Assembly (NCBI GenBank): GCA_041648665.1
Contig: JBAZOP010000025.1
Location: 1-36,934 of the forward strand
Length of the DNA: 36,934 bases
Origin: a bacterium
Lineage (GTDB): Bacteria; UBA10199; 2-02-FULL-44-16; JAAZCA01
Direction of reading: 5' to 3'
Made by a program: the position numbers and the translations under genes. The notes beneath the pieces were generated by a model. That model worked only from the letters and a program-made list of their open reading frames with translations, made no database searches and had not been told where the DNA came from. This document shows positions 11,842 through 19,209 of this stretch, piece after piece. Position 1 is the first letter of the stretch. Each line of letters starts with the position of its first letter.

Positions 11842-12662
11842 GCCGTGGCCTCCCGCTTATAACATTTTTCGCACAGCCATTCTCCGTTTCGCTTCTCGCA
11901 TATATCCTCAACGCCGCAAACGGCACAGACAGCGTTCAGGGTGCCGAAGGTGTAGGCGGGTTGTCCGGCGGGTTTGGTCTTCTTCGGCCCCGGGCCTCCG
12001 TCAGCCTTGATACCGGCGATCGCCGCCTTGAGGTAGCTCCACTTACAGGCGTTCGCGTTCTCGGCGGCTTCTATGGCGGCCAGTAACCATTCCTCGGGTG
12101 TGCCGTTCGCGGCCTCCAGGGCCACCCCATTCCATACCGCGTTGGAGTTGTGAATCCATCCCCGGAGTCTGGTCTTTACGGATTCCGGGATGGCTGAAAA
12201 GAGGTCGGAAGGTTTACCCTCTGTATCTGCTTCTGCTTCTGTATCTGTATCTGCTTCTGTATCTAGGTTATCCATAGGGTTAACCCCACCCTTAACCCCA
12301 CCCTTAACCAACCATGGATTCCCACCCTTCTTACCATATTCCTGGGCCTGCTCCCGTCTCTGCTGGTCAAGTACCATTCTCTTGGAATAGATGCCCCTCT
12401 TGTCCTGTTTCAACACGCCCGCTTTTAACAACTCATCGAGCGCATTTTGAATCTGTTTTGTGTTCAGTCCGAGTACGTTTGATAGCTGTTTTGCATTCAT
12501 TTTGCATCCATTTTGAACTAAAAACCCGTACGGTTCGGACCTTATGAGGACAGAAAACAGTCGGATAAACACCGCTTGCGACTTCAGGGAGCACGACATC
12601 AGGGCGACGTCATTGTTCCAATCGTCCGGGTAAAACTTTATCCACGATCCAGCACGTGCCAT
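11838..12662 (-). CDS. Replication initiator-like protein (winged helix, C-terminal zinc finger)
   Basis: A 274-residue protein. The N-terminal 100 residues (WIKFYPDDWNNDVALMSCS, MNAKQLSNVLGLNTKQIQNA, LDELLKAGVLKQDKRGIYSK) form a winged-helix domain as in phage replication proteins of the DnaD/O type. Then comes a KKGGNPWLVKGGVKGG repeat, an acidic stretch of alternating Asp-Thr and Glu-Ala, a helical domain, and a zinc finger (CAVCG, CEKCY). It heads the block with RusA. Direct DNA repeats lie inside the gene and resemble iterons; in lambda the origin lies inside gene O. GGGGG lies 4 bases before the ATG. Confidence 0.65.
   Translation of the reverse strand: MARAGSWIKFYPDDWNNDVALMSCSLKSQAVFIRLFSVLIRSEPYGFLVQNGCKMNAKQLSNVLGLNTKQIQNALDELLKAGVLKQDKRGIYSKRMVLDQQRREQAQEYGKKGGNPWLVKGGVKGGVNPMDNLDTEADTDTEAEADTEGKPSDLFSAIPESVKTRLRGWIHNSNAVWNGVALEAANGTPEEWLLAAIEAAENANACKWSYLKAAIAGIKADGGPGPKKTKPAGQPAYTFGTLNAVCAVCGVEDICEKRNGEWLCEKCYKREATA
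12221..12262. repeat. Hexamer tandem repeats in the initiator gene
   Basis: Seven head-to-tail hexamers of ctgtat or ctgctt (plus strand). They encode the alternating acidic stretch of the initiator. The repeat may simply be a coding microsatellite, or may be part of an origin. Confidence 0.7.
12280..12310. repeat. 12-bp direct repeats, G-quadruplex-capable
   Basis: The unit ttaaccccaccc occurs twice in perfect register (12280-12291, 12292-12303), with a partial third copy. On the minus strand it gives four G-runs of three or four separated by T or TTAA, which meets the usual G-quadruplex rule. It encodes the KGGVKGGVN repeat. Confidence 0.65.
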
Positions 12663-12811
12663 CTATCCCCCTCTCTGTTTGCTAACCCTTAGTTTTATTT
12701 TCACTACCTCCTAGTGTTTCAGCGACACGCTAAAAGTTATACCCTAGAGTATAATCCCGGTTTATCGTTACGCACCGATAAATACGCATACTCGAAGCTT
12801 CCCCCCTATAC
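12663..12811 (-). promoter_or_regulatory. Intergenic control region with two inverted repeats
   Basis: This 149-base A/T-rich gap lies upstream of the initiator gene. It contains TTTATCG-N8-CGATAAA (12761-12782) and TTATAC-N6-GTATAA (12737-12754), about one to two helical turns apart. These look like operators. I could not place a convincing -35/-10 pair. An AGGAGG near 12709 precedes a possible 13-codon leader, which is too weak to annotate. Confidence 0.45.
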
Positions 12812-12904
12812 TTACGGATATGTAATGAAGGTTTTATCCCTGCAATCGTGCATACCGGGTGCATGATTTGTAAGGGATTTGCTTACGTTCGGTACACGGG
12901 ACAT
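12812..12904 (-). CDS. Candidate 30-residue micro-ORF
   Basis: The ATG at 12904 overlaps the stop of the 20-codon ORF (TGATG) and is preceded by a perfect GAGGAGG with a 7-base spacer. The product starts MSRVPNVSKSLTNHAPGMHD and has one Cys. Only the translation signals support it; no family is recognised. Confidence 0.35.
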   Translation of the reverse strand: MSRVPNVSKSLTNHAPGMHDCRDKTFITYP

Positions 12905-12966
12905 CACTTTGCCTCCTCAAACCACCCACACCCCTCGCAATACCACCCGTCCGATCCCCAGGTCAT
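12904..12966 (-). CDS. Candidate 20-residue micro-ORF with CxxC
   Basis: The ATG at 12966 overlaps the stop of the zinc-ribbon gene (ATGA), and its own stop overlaps the next ORF. The 20-residue product has a CEGCG pair and four Trp or Tyr residues. It could be a translational coupler rather than a functional peptide. Confidence 0.35.
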   Translation of the reverse strand: MTWGSDGWYCEGCGWFEEAK

Positions 12967-13322
12967 GCCCCCCCGCACTCGGGGCAGGTGGCGGGTTCAT
13001 AGTAGCGGGTCTTACCGCCGGGGCCGTCCCATGAGTCACCGCCTACTACCCTTACAGCACGACCGCATAGGGGGCAGCGGGTGATGTCATCCACCTGCTC
13101 CACCTCCCCTACTGCTTGGTAATAGCGACAATGACCTCGCCTGTTCGGTGTGCAATATTTAAGGTTGGTACGGTAGGTTGTCCCCGTTGTATAGATGGTT
13201 TTGAAACGTGCCTTGCGGGCACAGCGATAGTGGACAATCGGTATGCCCGTACACCCTACCTCCTCGAACACGCCCGCATAATGGACGCAATCTTTACAAA
13301 ACACCACTTCTCTACCGTTCAT
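12963..13322 (-). CDS. Cysteine-rich zinc-ribbon protein
   Basis: A 119-residue protein starting at ATG 13322 after GGGGGGAG. It has an N-terminal FCKDCVHY unit with further cysteines (GCTGIP, YRCARK, KYCTPNRRGHC) and a C-terminal ribbon (CPLCGRA, then CPECGGA). The pattern suggests two zinc sites. Phage proteins of this sort are usually uncharacterised. It belongs to a run of small cysteine-rich genes. Confidence 0.6.
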   Translation of the reverse strand: MNGREVVFCKDCVHYAGVFEEVGCTGIPIVHYRCARKARFKTIYTTGTTYRTNLKYCTPNRRGHCRYYQAVGEVEQVDDITRCPLCGRAVRVVGGDSWDGPGGKTRYYEPATCPECGGA

Positions 13323-13330
13323 CTCCCCCC

Positions 13331-13453
13331 CTATCTCTCACAGTCCCTATGTCCCGCCTTCCAACACTCAGCGCATACCCATGTGCCGCAGGGGCAGTAA
13401 CGGATGCCGGGGCGCATCTGGCAGTCGTCGCAGAGACGGGGCTCTTCCTTCAA
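13331..13453 (-). CDS. 40-residue zinc-finger micro-protein
   Basis: Starts at TTG 13453 with GGAAGGAG 5-6 bases upstream, soon after the preceding stop. The 40-residue product has cysteines spaced CDDC, then CPC, then CAEC, then H and a final C (LCDDCQMRPGIRYCPCG, VCAECWKAGHRDC). That is enough for two zinc ions in a RING- or B-box-like crossed arrangement. Fully formed but very small; function unknown. Confidence 0.55.
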   Translation of the reverse strand: MKEEPRLCDDCQMRPGIRYCPCGTWVCAECWKAGHRDCER

Positions 13454-13468
13454 AGCCTCTCCTTCCGG

Positions 13469-13573
13469 TCAGCTTTGTCGGCGGTCCTTCGCGCGCAGGT
13501 ACAGGTATCCAGACAGGTAGATAAGGCCGAACAGGGCCAGGTGAAAGATGGGGTTTATGAGGGTGTCAGGCAT
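13469..13573 (-). CDS. 34-residue membrane micro-protein
   Basis: ATG 13573 follows the previous stop region closely (GGGAGA upstream). The product starts MPDTLINPIFHLALFGLIYL, a single hydrophobic span, and ends with a basic tail (RAKDRRQS). The architecture, a short span with a positive C-terminus, is typical of real small membrane proteins. Function unknown. Confidence 0.5.
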   Translation of the reverse strand: MPDTLINPIFHLALFGLIYLSGYLYLRAKDRRQS

Positions 13574-13781
13574 GGGAGATCTCCCCCAGTGCCTCCCGCA
13601 GGTCCCCTAGCGTCCTTTGGGCCGCCTCTTCCCACGTGTCCCCCACGCACCCCCTCATCCTGCGCTTGCCGCCCCCATCCCTGAACTCGACCCGGCAGAA
13701 CCAGGGGGCATCACTGCCGGGGGCGGGGGAGGCGAACCAGACGTCATAGGCAAGCCGGGTTAGTTCGTCCATGGTGCTCAT
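13566..13781 (-). CDS. Small hypothetical protein
   Basis: A 71-residue protein from ATG 13781, with GGAGGAG 8 bases upstream and an ATGA overlap with the preceding gene. It contains FCRVEFRDGGGKRRMRGCVG followed by a helix (TWEEAAQRTLGDLREALGE). This beta-beta-beta-helix outline recalls small single-domain phage proteins, but I cannot name the family. Confidence 0.6.
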   Translation of the reverse strand: MSTMDELTRLAYDVWFASPAPGSDAPWFCRVEFRDGGGKRRMRGCVGDTWEEAAQRTLGDLREALGEISHA

Positions 13782-13972
13782 ATGTCTTTCTCCTCCCTCA
13801 ATGATTTAGCGATAGAAAGGATAGATATAACGGCGTTTTTTAACATGCAGCCATCTTGCCCCTTCAAATAATTCCAAAAAATACATGGGCTATTGCTTGA
13901 ATCACTTGCTTTGCATGGTTCATCTATCAGGGGGCACCACTTATACTTTTCTGGACAATTTTTCGGGATCAT
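13778..13972 (-). CDS. Small cysteine-rich protein
   Basis: A 64-residue protein from ATG 13972, overlapping the stop of the SbcC-like gene (ATGA). It contains five cysteines in the first 42 residues (NCPEKYKWCPLIDEPC, then SPCIFW and DGCM), followed by a helix. A longer frame upstream is the shadow of the SbcC-like gene. Possibly one zinc site. Function unknown. Confidence 0.55.
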   Translation of the reverse strand: MIPKNCPEKYKWCPLIDEPCKASDSSNSPCIFWNYLKGQDGCMLKNAVISILSIAKSLREEKDI

Positions 13973-15864
13973 GCCCCCACCCCCACGGCCTCCACAGCCC
14001 TGACTTCCCCGGCCTGGACCCAGTATGTCCTTATCCCCTCGACTCCGGGGTCCTGGGCCTCCTCCGCGGTGCTGAGGACGAGAATGGTATCGTGGTCCGC
14101 CATCCTCTCCCTCAGCCATTCACTCAGCAGGCCGCGGTTGCCCACGTCGAGGATCTCCACGTCGTCTATCACCAGCAGCCTGAGCCCGCTCGCGTGGGCC
14201 AGGGCCTCCGCGCAGGCTATCCCTACCCTCATCCTCTCCGACGTGGAGAGCTGGCGCATCTCGATGGTGCCGTTGACGACGAGATGGAAGTCGGGGTCGG
14301 ACCGGGCGTCCAGCTCGTACAGGCCCCCGGTCAAGAGGGAGAGGTTTTCCGCGGACCGCTCGATCACGGCCCCCATGGTCTTTGAGAGCAGCTTCGCCTT
14401 GATGCCGGTGGGGCCGAACAGGGTGGCCAGGTGCTCCAGGCGGGCGGCACGGGCGGTTGCCTCTGTCGCTTCAGATGCGGCCTTCTCGGCCCTCTCAGCG
14501 GCCTCTGCGGCCACCTTCATGCGGGCGGCTATATCCTTGCCGCGGTCGATGCGCTCGGCCAGGCTGGCGATCTCTGAGCGGGCCAGGTCCAGCCCCACCG
14601 CCTCGGGGAGCGCGGCCAGTTCGGCCTGGACGGACTCAAGCTCCTTCTCCAGGGATTCCAGGTACTCGGCGTTCTTCTCCGTCCGTTCGGCCTCGACTAT
14701 TCTCTCGGCTACTTCCTCTTTTTCTCCCTCGACTGAGGCCGCTTCCTTCATAGCCTTTTCGTGGTTCTTCACCAGGGCCTTGCGCTTGGTGCCGAGGTCC
14801 TTAATGAGGGCCTTGCGCTCGGTGGCGGTTATGGCACACTTGATGAGGCCTGGGGCGAGAGGGCAGGAGCCGTCCCAGTCCTTCAGGGCGGGCAGGGCCG
14901 AGTCAATCCCTTTTATCTCCCCCTGGACCTCGTAGCTCGCCCGCCTGGCTTCTTCCAGCCTGGCTTCCAGGGTTTCCAGGGCAGCCGCGAGTTCCTCCGG
15001 GTCCTCCCCCGAGTTCTCCATGGGCAGGCTCAGGGCCTCGATGCTGTTTTTGATGTTCTGCTCCCGCTCGGCCAGGCTTGCGCGCCTTTCCCCGGCGGCC
15101 TCGGCAGCGGCGACCTTTTTTAAGTGGTTCTCCCTCAGCGTGGTCAGCTCGGCTATCTGCCGCTCCAGCTCGGGCAGCTGGCCGGCGGGGGGCACATCCT
15201 CCGCCACCTCCATCCCCTCCAGCTTGCCAGAAAGGGTATCCCTCTCCTTCTTCGCCTCCTTGCGCGCCTCGAAGATGAGCTTGTACGCCTGGTCCAGCCA
15301 GTCCGGGCCGACGGTCTCGGGGGTGGCGATGAGCGACCGCAGCTCGTCCAGGAGGTTGCCGGCGCCCTGAGACTCGGCGTAGTCGTTCACCGCCCCCATG
15401 AGCTGGCCCGCGGATATCTCCGGGCGGGCTAGTTGGAAAAGCATCTCCTTCTGTTCGCGGGGGGGCAGGGTGATGAACTGGCTCACGTTGAGGAGGGCGG
15501 CGATAAGGTCGGCGTCGGCCCCGAGCTTTGAGTAGAGAAGGTCCTGCTGGGCGGTGGCGGTGCCGGTCCAGTCCGATACCTGGAGCGAAGAGCCGGAGGG
15601 GGAGATGGACCGCGCCACCTCCCCCAGCTCGTCGATGGCAACGACGACCAGCCCTTTTTTCGCTCCCACCCGGAGGGCGTCAGAAAGGCCGCGCCCGCCA
15701 CGGTCGGTGAACTCGGCCCGACCGGTGAGTGCTACCTCTATCGCGTGCCTTATGCTCGTCTTGCCCGCTGCGTTGTTCCCCTTGATGATGGTGAGAGGGG
15801 CCAGGTCTATCTCGGTCTCGAGGTGGTTGCGGAAATCCTTGAGCTTGATGGTGGTTATCTTCAT
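13969..15864 (-). CDS. SbcC/Rad50-like ATPase
   Basis: A 631-residue protein. It begins MKITTIKLKDFRNHLETEID and has Walker A GNNAAGKTS (residues 29-37), long coiled-coil arms, signature motif LSTSERMRVGIA, and Walker B LRLLVIDDVEILD near the C-terminus. This is the head-coil-head layout of SbcC/RecF-type DNA repair ATPases. At the apex a canonical CxxC zinc hook is absent; CPLAPGLIKC, with eight residues between the cysteines, is there instead. The usual SbcD nuclease partner is not adjacent. The only metallophosphoesterase in the window is in the lysis cassette. It probably helps process DNA ends during replication or recombination. Confidence 0.82.
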   Translation of the reverse strand: MKITTIKLKDFRNHLETEIDLAPLTIIKGNNAAGKTSIRHAIEVALTGRAEFTDRGGRGLSDALRVGAKKGLVVVAIDELGEVARSISPSGSSLQVSDWTGTATAQQDLLYSKLGADADLIAALLNVSQFITLPPREQKEMLFQLARPEISAGQLMGAVNDYAESQGAGNLLDELRSLIATPETVGPDWLDQAYKLIFEARKEAKKERDTLSGKLEGMEVAEDVPPAGQLPELERQIAELTTLRENHLKKVAAAEAAGERRASLAEREQNIKNSIEALSLPMENSGEDPEELAAALETLEARLEEARRASYEVQGEIKGIDSALPALKDWDGSCPLAPGLIKCAITATERKALIKDLGTKRKALVKNHEKAMKEAASVEGEKEEVAERIVEAERTEKNAEYLESLEKELESVQAELAALPEAVGLDLARSEIASLAERIDRGKDIAARMKVAAEAAERAEKAASEATEATARAARLEHLATLFGPTGIKAKLLSKTMGAVIERSAENLSLLTGGLYELDARSDPDFHLVVNGTIEMRQLSTSERMRVGIACAEALAHASGLRLLVIDDVEILDVGNRGLLSEWLRERMADHDTILVLSTAEEAQDPGVEGIRTYWVQAGEVRAVEAVGVGA

Positions 15865-16271
15865 GATGCTATCTTTTCTATTGCCGAAAACACTTCCGCC
15901 AACTCTTCTAGCTGCTCATATCTCAGCGCCCATGCCTTTGCTTCCCTGAGGGCTTGGGCCATCAACTCAGCCCGCAGCATCTTGTCTTCCAGCACCCGCG
16001 TTATCGGCCGGTAGCTATCTCGGCCCCGGTCTTTTTCCAGCGATACATAGGCCCTTATCGGCAGGGGGTGACCATCTAACTGGATTATCTGCACGCGGAT
16101 TATCTTGCGGGCTTGCTCAAGCCGGTATTCTTCCGCCGCTAGATTGTCGTCCCACTCAAAATGCTCATGCAGCGCCGTCTTTGGATCGCGTGCAAAATTA
16201 ACCACATCTCTAGGCCGTAATGCCCCCTTGTGTTTCCGAGATAATTTTTCCAGTTCATCAAACACGCTCAT
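15861..16271 (-). CDS. Conserved-type phage protein of unknown function
   Basis: A 136-residue protein from ATG 16271, which overlaps the preceding stop (ATGA) and has GGGGGAAG upstream. The sequence RPRDVVNFARDPKTALHEHF, EWDDNLAAEEYRLEQARKII and IRAYVSLEKDRGR matches a pattern I recognise from many phage proteins with no known role. It sits between the 214-residue conserved protein and the SbcC-like ATPase, so a role in DNA metabolism is plausible. Confidence 0.65.
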   Translation of the reverse strand: MSVFDELEKLSRKHKGALRPRDVVNFARDPKTALHEHFEWDDNLAAEEYRLEQARKIIRVQIIQLDGHPLPIRAYVSLEKDRGRDSYRPITRVLEDKMLRAELMAQALREAKAWALRYEQLEELAEVFSAIEKIAS

Positions 16272-16912
16272 GTTTCTTCCCCCTTTACTTGGAACATGCC
16301 CCACCCCATACCGCACTTACTTTTCTTCGAGGCGGGGCGGCCTTCACCTATACCGACCTGCATCCCAGCACGGGACAGCAGGTTCACTACGTCCTGTAGG
16401 CTGAAGGTGTCCTGGTCGAATCGGATACGAACCGTGGCGGACCATTCGCGCCACATGGCCCGGACGCGCAGATCAGCTACGCCCGTCGCGTTGCGTACAT
16501 GATGGGTAACTGCTTCCGGGGCGCCCTTGATTTTGATAAGCGGCGTACCATCCTCGGCGTCCACCCCGTCCTGCTCCAGGAATAGGGCCATACGAGCCTT
16601 CGTCATGTGGAAGTCCACTGCGGGGAGAGAGCAAGCCGTCACCATTGCGTCCTTGATTGCCATTGATGGTATCCCGTACCATCCGTCAGCGCTCTGATGA
16701 AGGGCCTGCCGGTAATCATCATCGAAGTCCCGGGCGGTTTTCTTGTTGCCCTTCTTCCCCTGAGAGCCAGCTTCCATCTTCTCCCTCATCGCGCCCTTTG
16801 CCTTTGCGCTGAACTTGAGCTGGACATAGGGCGCCATGCCCTCTATCCCCAGTTCCACCACCCCAAAATTAGGCGGCGTGATTGCCAGCGTCTCCACGTT
16901 TTTACTCGCCAT
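16268..16912 (-). CDS. Conserved phage protein, possibly RAMP-like fold
   Basis: A 214-residue protein from ATG 16912 (GGGGTGA upstream). It shows GWYGIPSMAIKDAMVTAC, VRNATGVADLRVRAMWREW and LLSRAGMQVGIGEGRP, then GMGWGMFQV. I recognise this as a widespread uncharacterised phage family. The GIP..A.K.A and glycine-rich G-GRP...G-GWG-F ends recall RAMP/Cas7 proteins that bind RNA, but this is only a visual resemblance. It lies upstream of the 136-residue protein and downstream of the (GCCNN)n array and the RecB-like nuclease. Confidence 0.65.
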   Translation of the reverse strand: MASKNVETLAITPPNFGVVELGIEGMAPYVQLKFSAKAKGAMREKMEAGSQGKKGNKKTARDFDDDYRQALHQSADGWYGIPSMAIKDAMVTACSLPAVDFHMTKARMALFLEQDGVDAEDGTPLIKIKGAPEAVTHHVRNATGVADLRVRAMWREWSATVRIRFDQDTFSLQDVVNLLSRAGMQVGIGEGRPASKKSKCGMGWGMFQVKGEET

Positions 16913-16937
16913 CTCTCTCACCCCTTTTTAATTAAAT

Positions 16938-17019
16938 GCCCTGCCACGCCTTGCCAAGCCCGGCCCCGCCGCGCCATGCCTCGCCCGGCCAGGCCGGGCC
17001 GTTCCTGCCGCGCCAGGCC
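16938..17019. repeat. Pentameric (GCCNN)n array
   Basis: On the plus strand GCC recurs every 5 bases from 16938 to 17000 without a break (13 copies), then continues with one degenerate unit (TCC) and one 4-base step to 17019. The two bases between are almost all different (ct, ac, tt, aa, cg, cc, gc, at, tc, cg, ag, gg, gt). It lies between two genes. A perfect 8-bp inverted repeat (GCCCGGCC-A-GGCCGGGC, 16983-16999) lies in it. Confidence 0.75.
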
Positions 17020-17031
17020 TAGTAAAAACCA

Positions 17032-18099
17032 TCAATCCCCACCCGCCTTTTTGTGCCGGAACGACGTGGATATCGTCTCTTCCGTGTAGGGTTCTATCTC
17101 CGCCGCAAACACCTTGTCGCGCAACAGTGGCTGCAGCTTCTTGTTGTTGATGGAGAAGTAGGCGGCAGGGTCGAGCCCGCGCATTTCTATGAAGCGGGAG
17201 ACGGCGATGACGTCCGTAGCCTTCAGGCCATGGCTGTCGAAATAGGAGAACCGTTCCCCTCCCACTACAACGGGGCCATGTTCCACGCAATATGCCTTGA
17301 GCTTCGCCTGCGCCTCCCGGAGCTGTGCCTCCAGGACCAGGATGAGCCCCGCCAGTTCCTCCGGGTCATCTCCTTCTACTGCCGGGCACCCTGACGCCCA
17401 AGGGCAATATGAACAATGGGAACCGGGGGTGGGCGCCCACTCGGTCTCGGCCTCGATGGCCTCTATGGTCTCAAGGATGCGCTTCTCGGTGGCGGCTATA
17501 TCCTCCGGGCCTATCATGACTTCCCTCACCGCCCCGTGCCGCACGAAGTCCAGGGCGCAGCGGACCTTGTCGAAGCCGTACAGCTTATTCACCGCCCAGG
17601 CGTAAACCCGGAGCTGGAAGTCCTTGCTGACCTCGGCCTGGGAGGGGACCCGCCACGAGCTTTTCCAGTCCCTGAGCTTCGCCTGGCCGTCCTCCACTTC
17701 CAAGAAGTCGATCACGGTCCAGAAGGCCAGGCCATCCAGGGGTATCTTCTCCCGCTTCTCGACCTCGGCGATGCAGGACGGGTCGAACATGTGGGAGGAT
17801 ATGAAGGATGCGAATATCTGCCCCACTTCCTCCCACTCGTCCGCCGAAAGGGTGCGCTTCTCCGCCTTCATCGCGGCTGCTGCGGCCTCAAGAGCCTCAT
17901 CCGACCAGGTGATGTCGGTCTGCAGGTTATCCTCCTGCAGGTGGCGGATGTAGGCGGCTATCCCCGCGTGGACAGCCGAACCTATCCTGAGCGGCGGGGT
18001 GTCCGGGGCCTTGCGCTTCTCCACCCGCTCTATCTTGAAGCGCAAGGGGCACTGGCCATAGAGGTTAAGGGCGGAATATGAGGCGTGTTCCAGTCTCAT
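17032..18099 (-). CDS. PD-(D/E)XK nuclease (RecB/Cas4-like)
   Basis: A 355-residue protein. It begins MRLEHASYSALNLYGQCPLR, has IGSAVHAGI, the catalytic region TVIDFLEVEDGQAKLRDWKSS (Asp then Asp-Lys), QLRVYAWAV, and cysteines CSYCPWASGCP that with the first Cys could hold an iron-sulfur cluster. This is the RecB/Cas4-type exonuclease seen in phage recombination modules. The start is ATG 18099, which overlaps the preceding stop (ATGA); a GTG at 18108 is less likely. It probably acts on DNA ends for recombination with the SbcC-like ATPase. Confidence 0.85.
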   Translation of the reverse strand: MRLEHASYSALNLYGQCPLRFKIERVEKRKAPDTPPLRIGSAVHAGIAAYIRHLQEDNLQTDITWSDEALEAAAAAMKAEKRTLSADEWEEVGQIFASFISSHMFDPSCIAEVEKREKIPLDGLAFWTVIDFLEVEDGQAKLRDWKSSWRVPSQAEVSKDFQLRVYAWAVNKLYGFDKVRCALDFVRHGAVREVMIGPEDIAATEKRILETIEAIEAETEWAPTPGSHCSYCPWASGCPAVEGDDPEELAGLILVLEAQLREAQAKLKAYCVEHGPVVVGGERFSYFDSHGLKATDVIAVSRFIEMRGLDPAAYFSINNKKLQPLLRDKVFAAEIEPYTEETISTSFRHKKAGGD

Positions 18100-19178
18100 A
18101 TCAGCCACCCCGTTTTTTTAGATGCAGCCGGGGGAGATGGCGTACTGTCGGGCCGTGAAGGCGGCGTATGTGCCTCCGGGTTGGAGGGCTTAGGGGATTC
18201 CCCCGGCTGCTTACCGTTACTATCATACTCTGCGGTTAACAGTTCGAGCATGGCCTCCTTGTCCCCCTGCACCTTCTTCCACCTGAGGGTCACCTGGGCG
18301 GGCTTGAGGCGAAGCTCTGCTACCAGATCGGCGATGTCTGAGTCCAGCTGGGAGGGTGTCTCCTCCTTGGCCTCGAGGTCGCCGGCGAGATCGGGGGAGG
18401 TCTCCACCTCCTCTTCCTGCTCCTCATTTGAGTTGGCAAAAGAAGAAGCCTCCACCGGGAAGAGATCATCAGGGGGTACATGGTCATCCAGGGAGGGAAG
18501 CGCAAGGAGCGGTCGGTCTCCCGCCTGGGCCAGCGCCTGCAGCTCCCGCAAGCCGAGTTGCGCACCGAGTTTGAGGTCCAGGACATAGACGATCTTTTTC
18601 TTGCCATCGGGCTGTACCTCGCGGGGGATAACCCGGAGCCTCAAGGGTATCATGGACACCCTGCCAATTAATCCTCGGATATAGTCGATCGCGGAATTGA
18701 CGGCGATGATCGAGTTATAGCTCGACGTATCAAGCTGCCACACGCCCTCCGAGATAAGCTGCGGGATTATGAAGCGCAGGTTTAGTACCTGTCTGCAGCT
18801 CTTTTTGGACGGGTCCGACGGGCTGAAGTAGGGGCACTCTTCCGGGTTGCACTCGATCTCTACCCACTCCCCCGTCTCCTGGTTCACGCACTCGGCCATA
18901 ACCCCGTCCCCCCGGCACAGCAGGCCGGACGTGCCGTACCTCCGGAGGTACTGAGGGGATATCTGCTCGAGGTCCTCAGTGGGGAACATGATATCCATCT
19001 CCCGCGCCTTTTCCCCGAACAGCTCCGTCAGGGCCTCCTTGTACTCATCGGGCCAGACGAAATAATCCGTAGCAGCCGGGTATGGGTTGCCCGACTTCTG
19101 GCTGATGCGCTTCTCCCCGAGCCTGATCTTCCCGGCTCTGGGGAGGCGGCGCCTCTCGGTAAGTCCGTTGATTGCCAT
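18096..19178 (-). CDS. Gp3-like metal-binding phage protein
   Basis: A 360-residue protein from ATG 19178 (AAGGGGTGA 7 bases upstream), beginning MAINGLTERRRLPRAGKIRL. This opening and the Cys-bearing region (CRGDGVMAECVNQETGEW, ECNPEECPYF, SKKSCRQVLNLRFIIP) are like the family of phiC31 Gp3, which directs integrase towards excision, though most members have unknown roles. The C-terminal 120 residues are acidic and low-complexity. No integrase is in the window, so a recombination-direction role cannot be assigned. Early-operon place fits DNA metabolism. Confidence 0.55.
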   Translation of the reverse strand: MAINGLTERRRLPRAGKIRLGEKRISQKSGNPYPAATDYFVWPDEYKEALTELFGEKAREMDIMFPTEDLEQISPQYLRRYGTSGLLCRGDGVMAECVNQETGEWVEIECNPEECPYFSPSDPSKKSCRQVLNLRFIIPQLISEGVWQLDTSSYNSIIAVNSAIDYIRGLIGRVSMIPLRLRVIPREVQPDGKKKIVYVLDLKLGAQLGLRELQALAQAGDRPLLALPSLDDHVPPDDLFPVEASSFANSNEEQEEEVETSPDLAGDLEAKEETPSQLDSDIADLVAELRLKPAQVTLRWKKVQGDKEAMLELLTAEYDSNGKQPGESPKPSNPEAHTPPSRPDSTPSPPAASKKTGWLI

Positions 19179-19209
19179 CGACTGTTCACCCCTTAAATCG
19201 GTGCTGGGA

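Noticed and set aside
12663..12720. 13-codon leader peptide before the initiator gene
   Set aside because: GTG start only 2 bases from AGGAGG, too close; no attenuator hairpin recognised.
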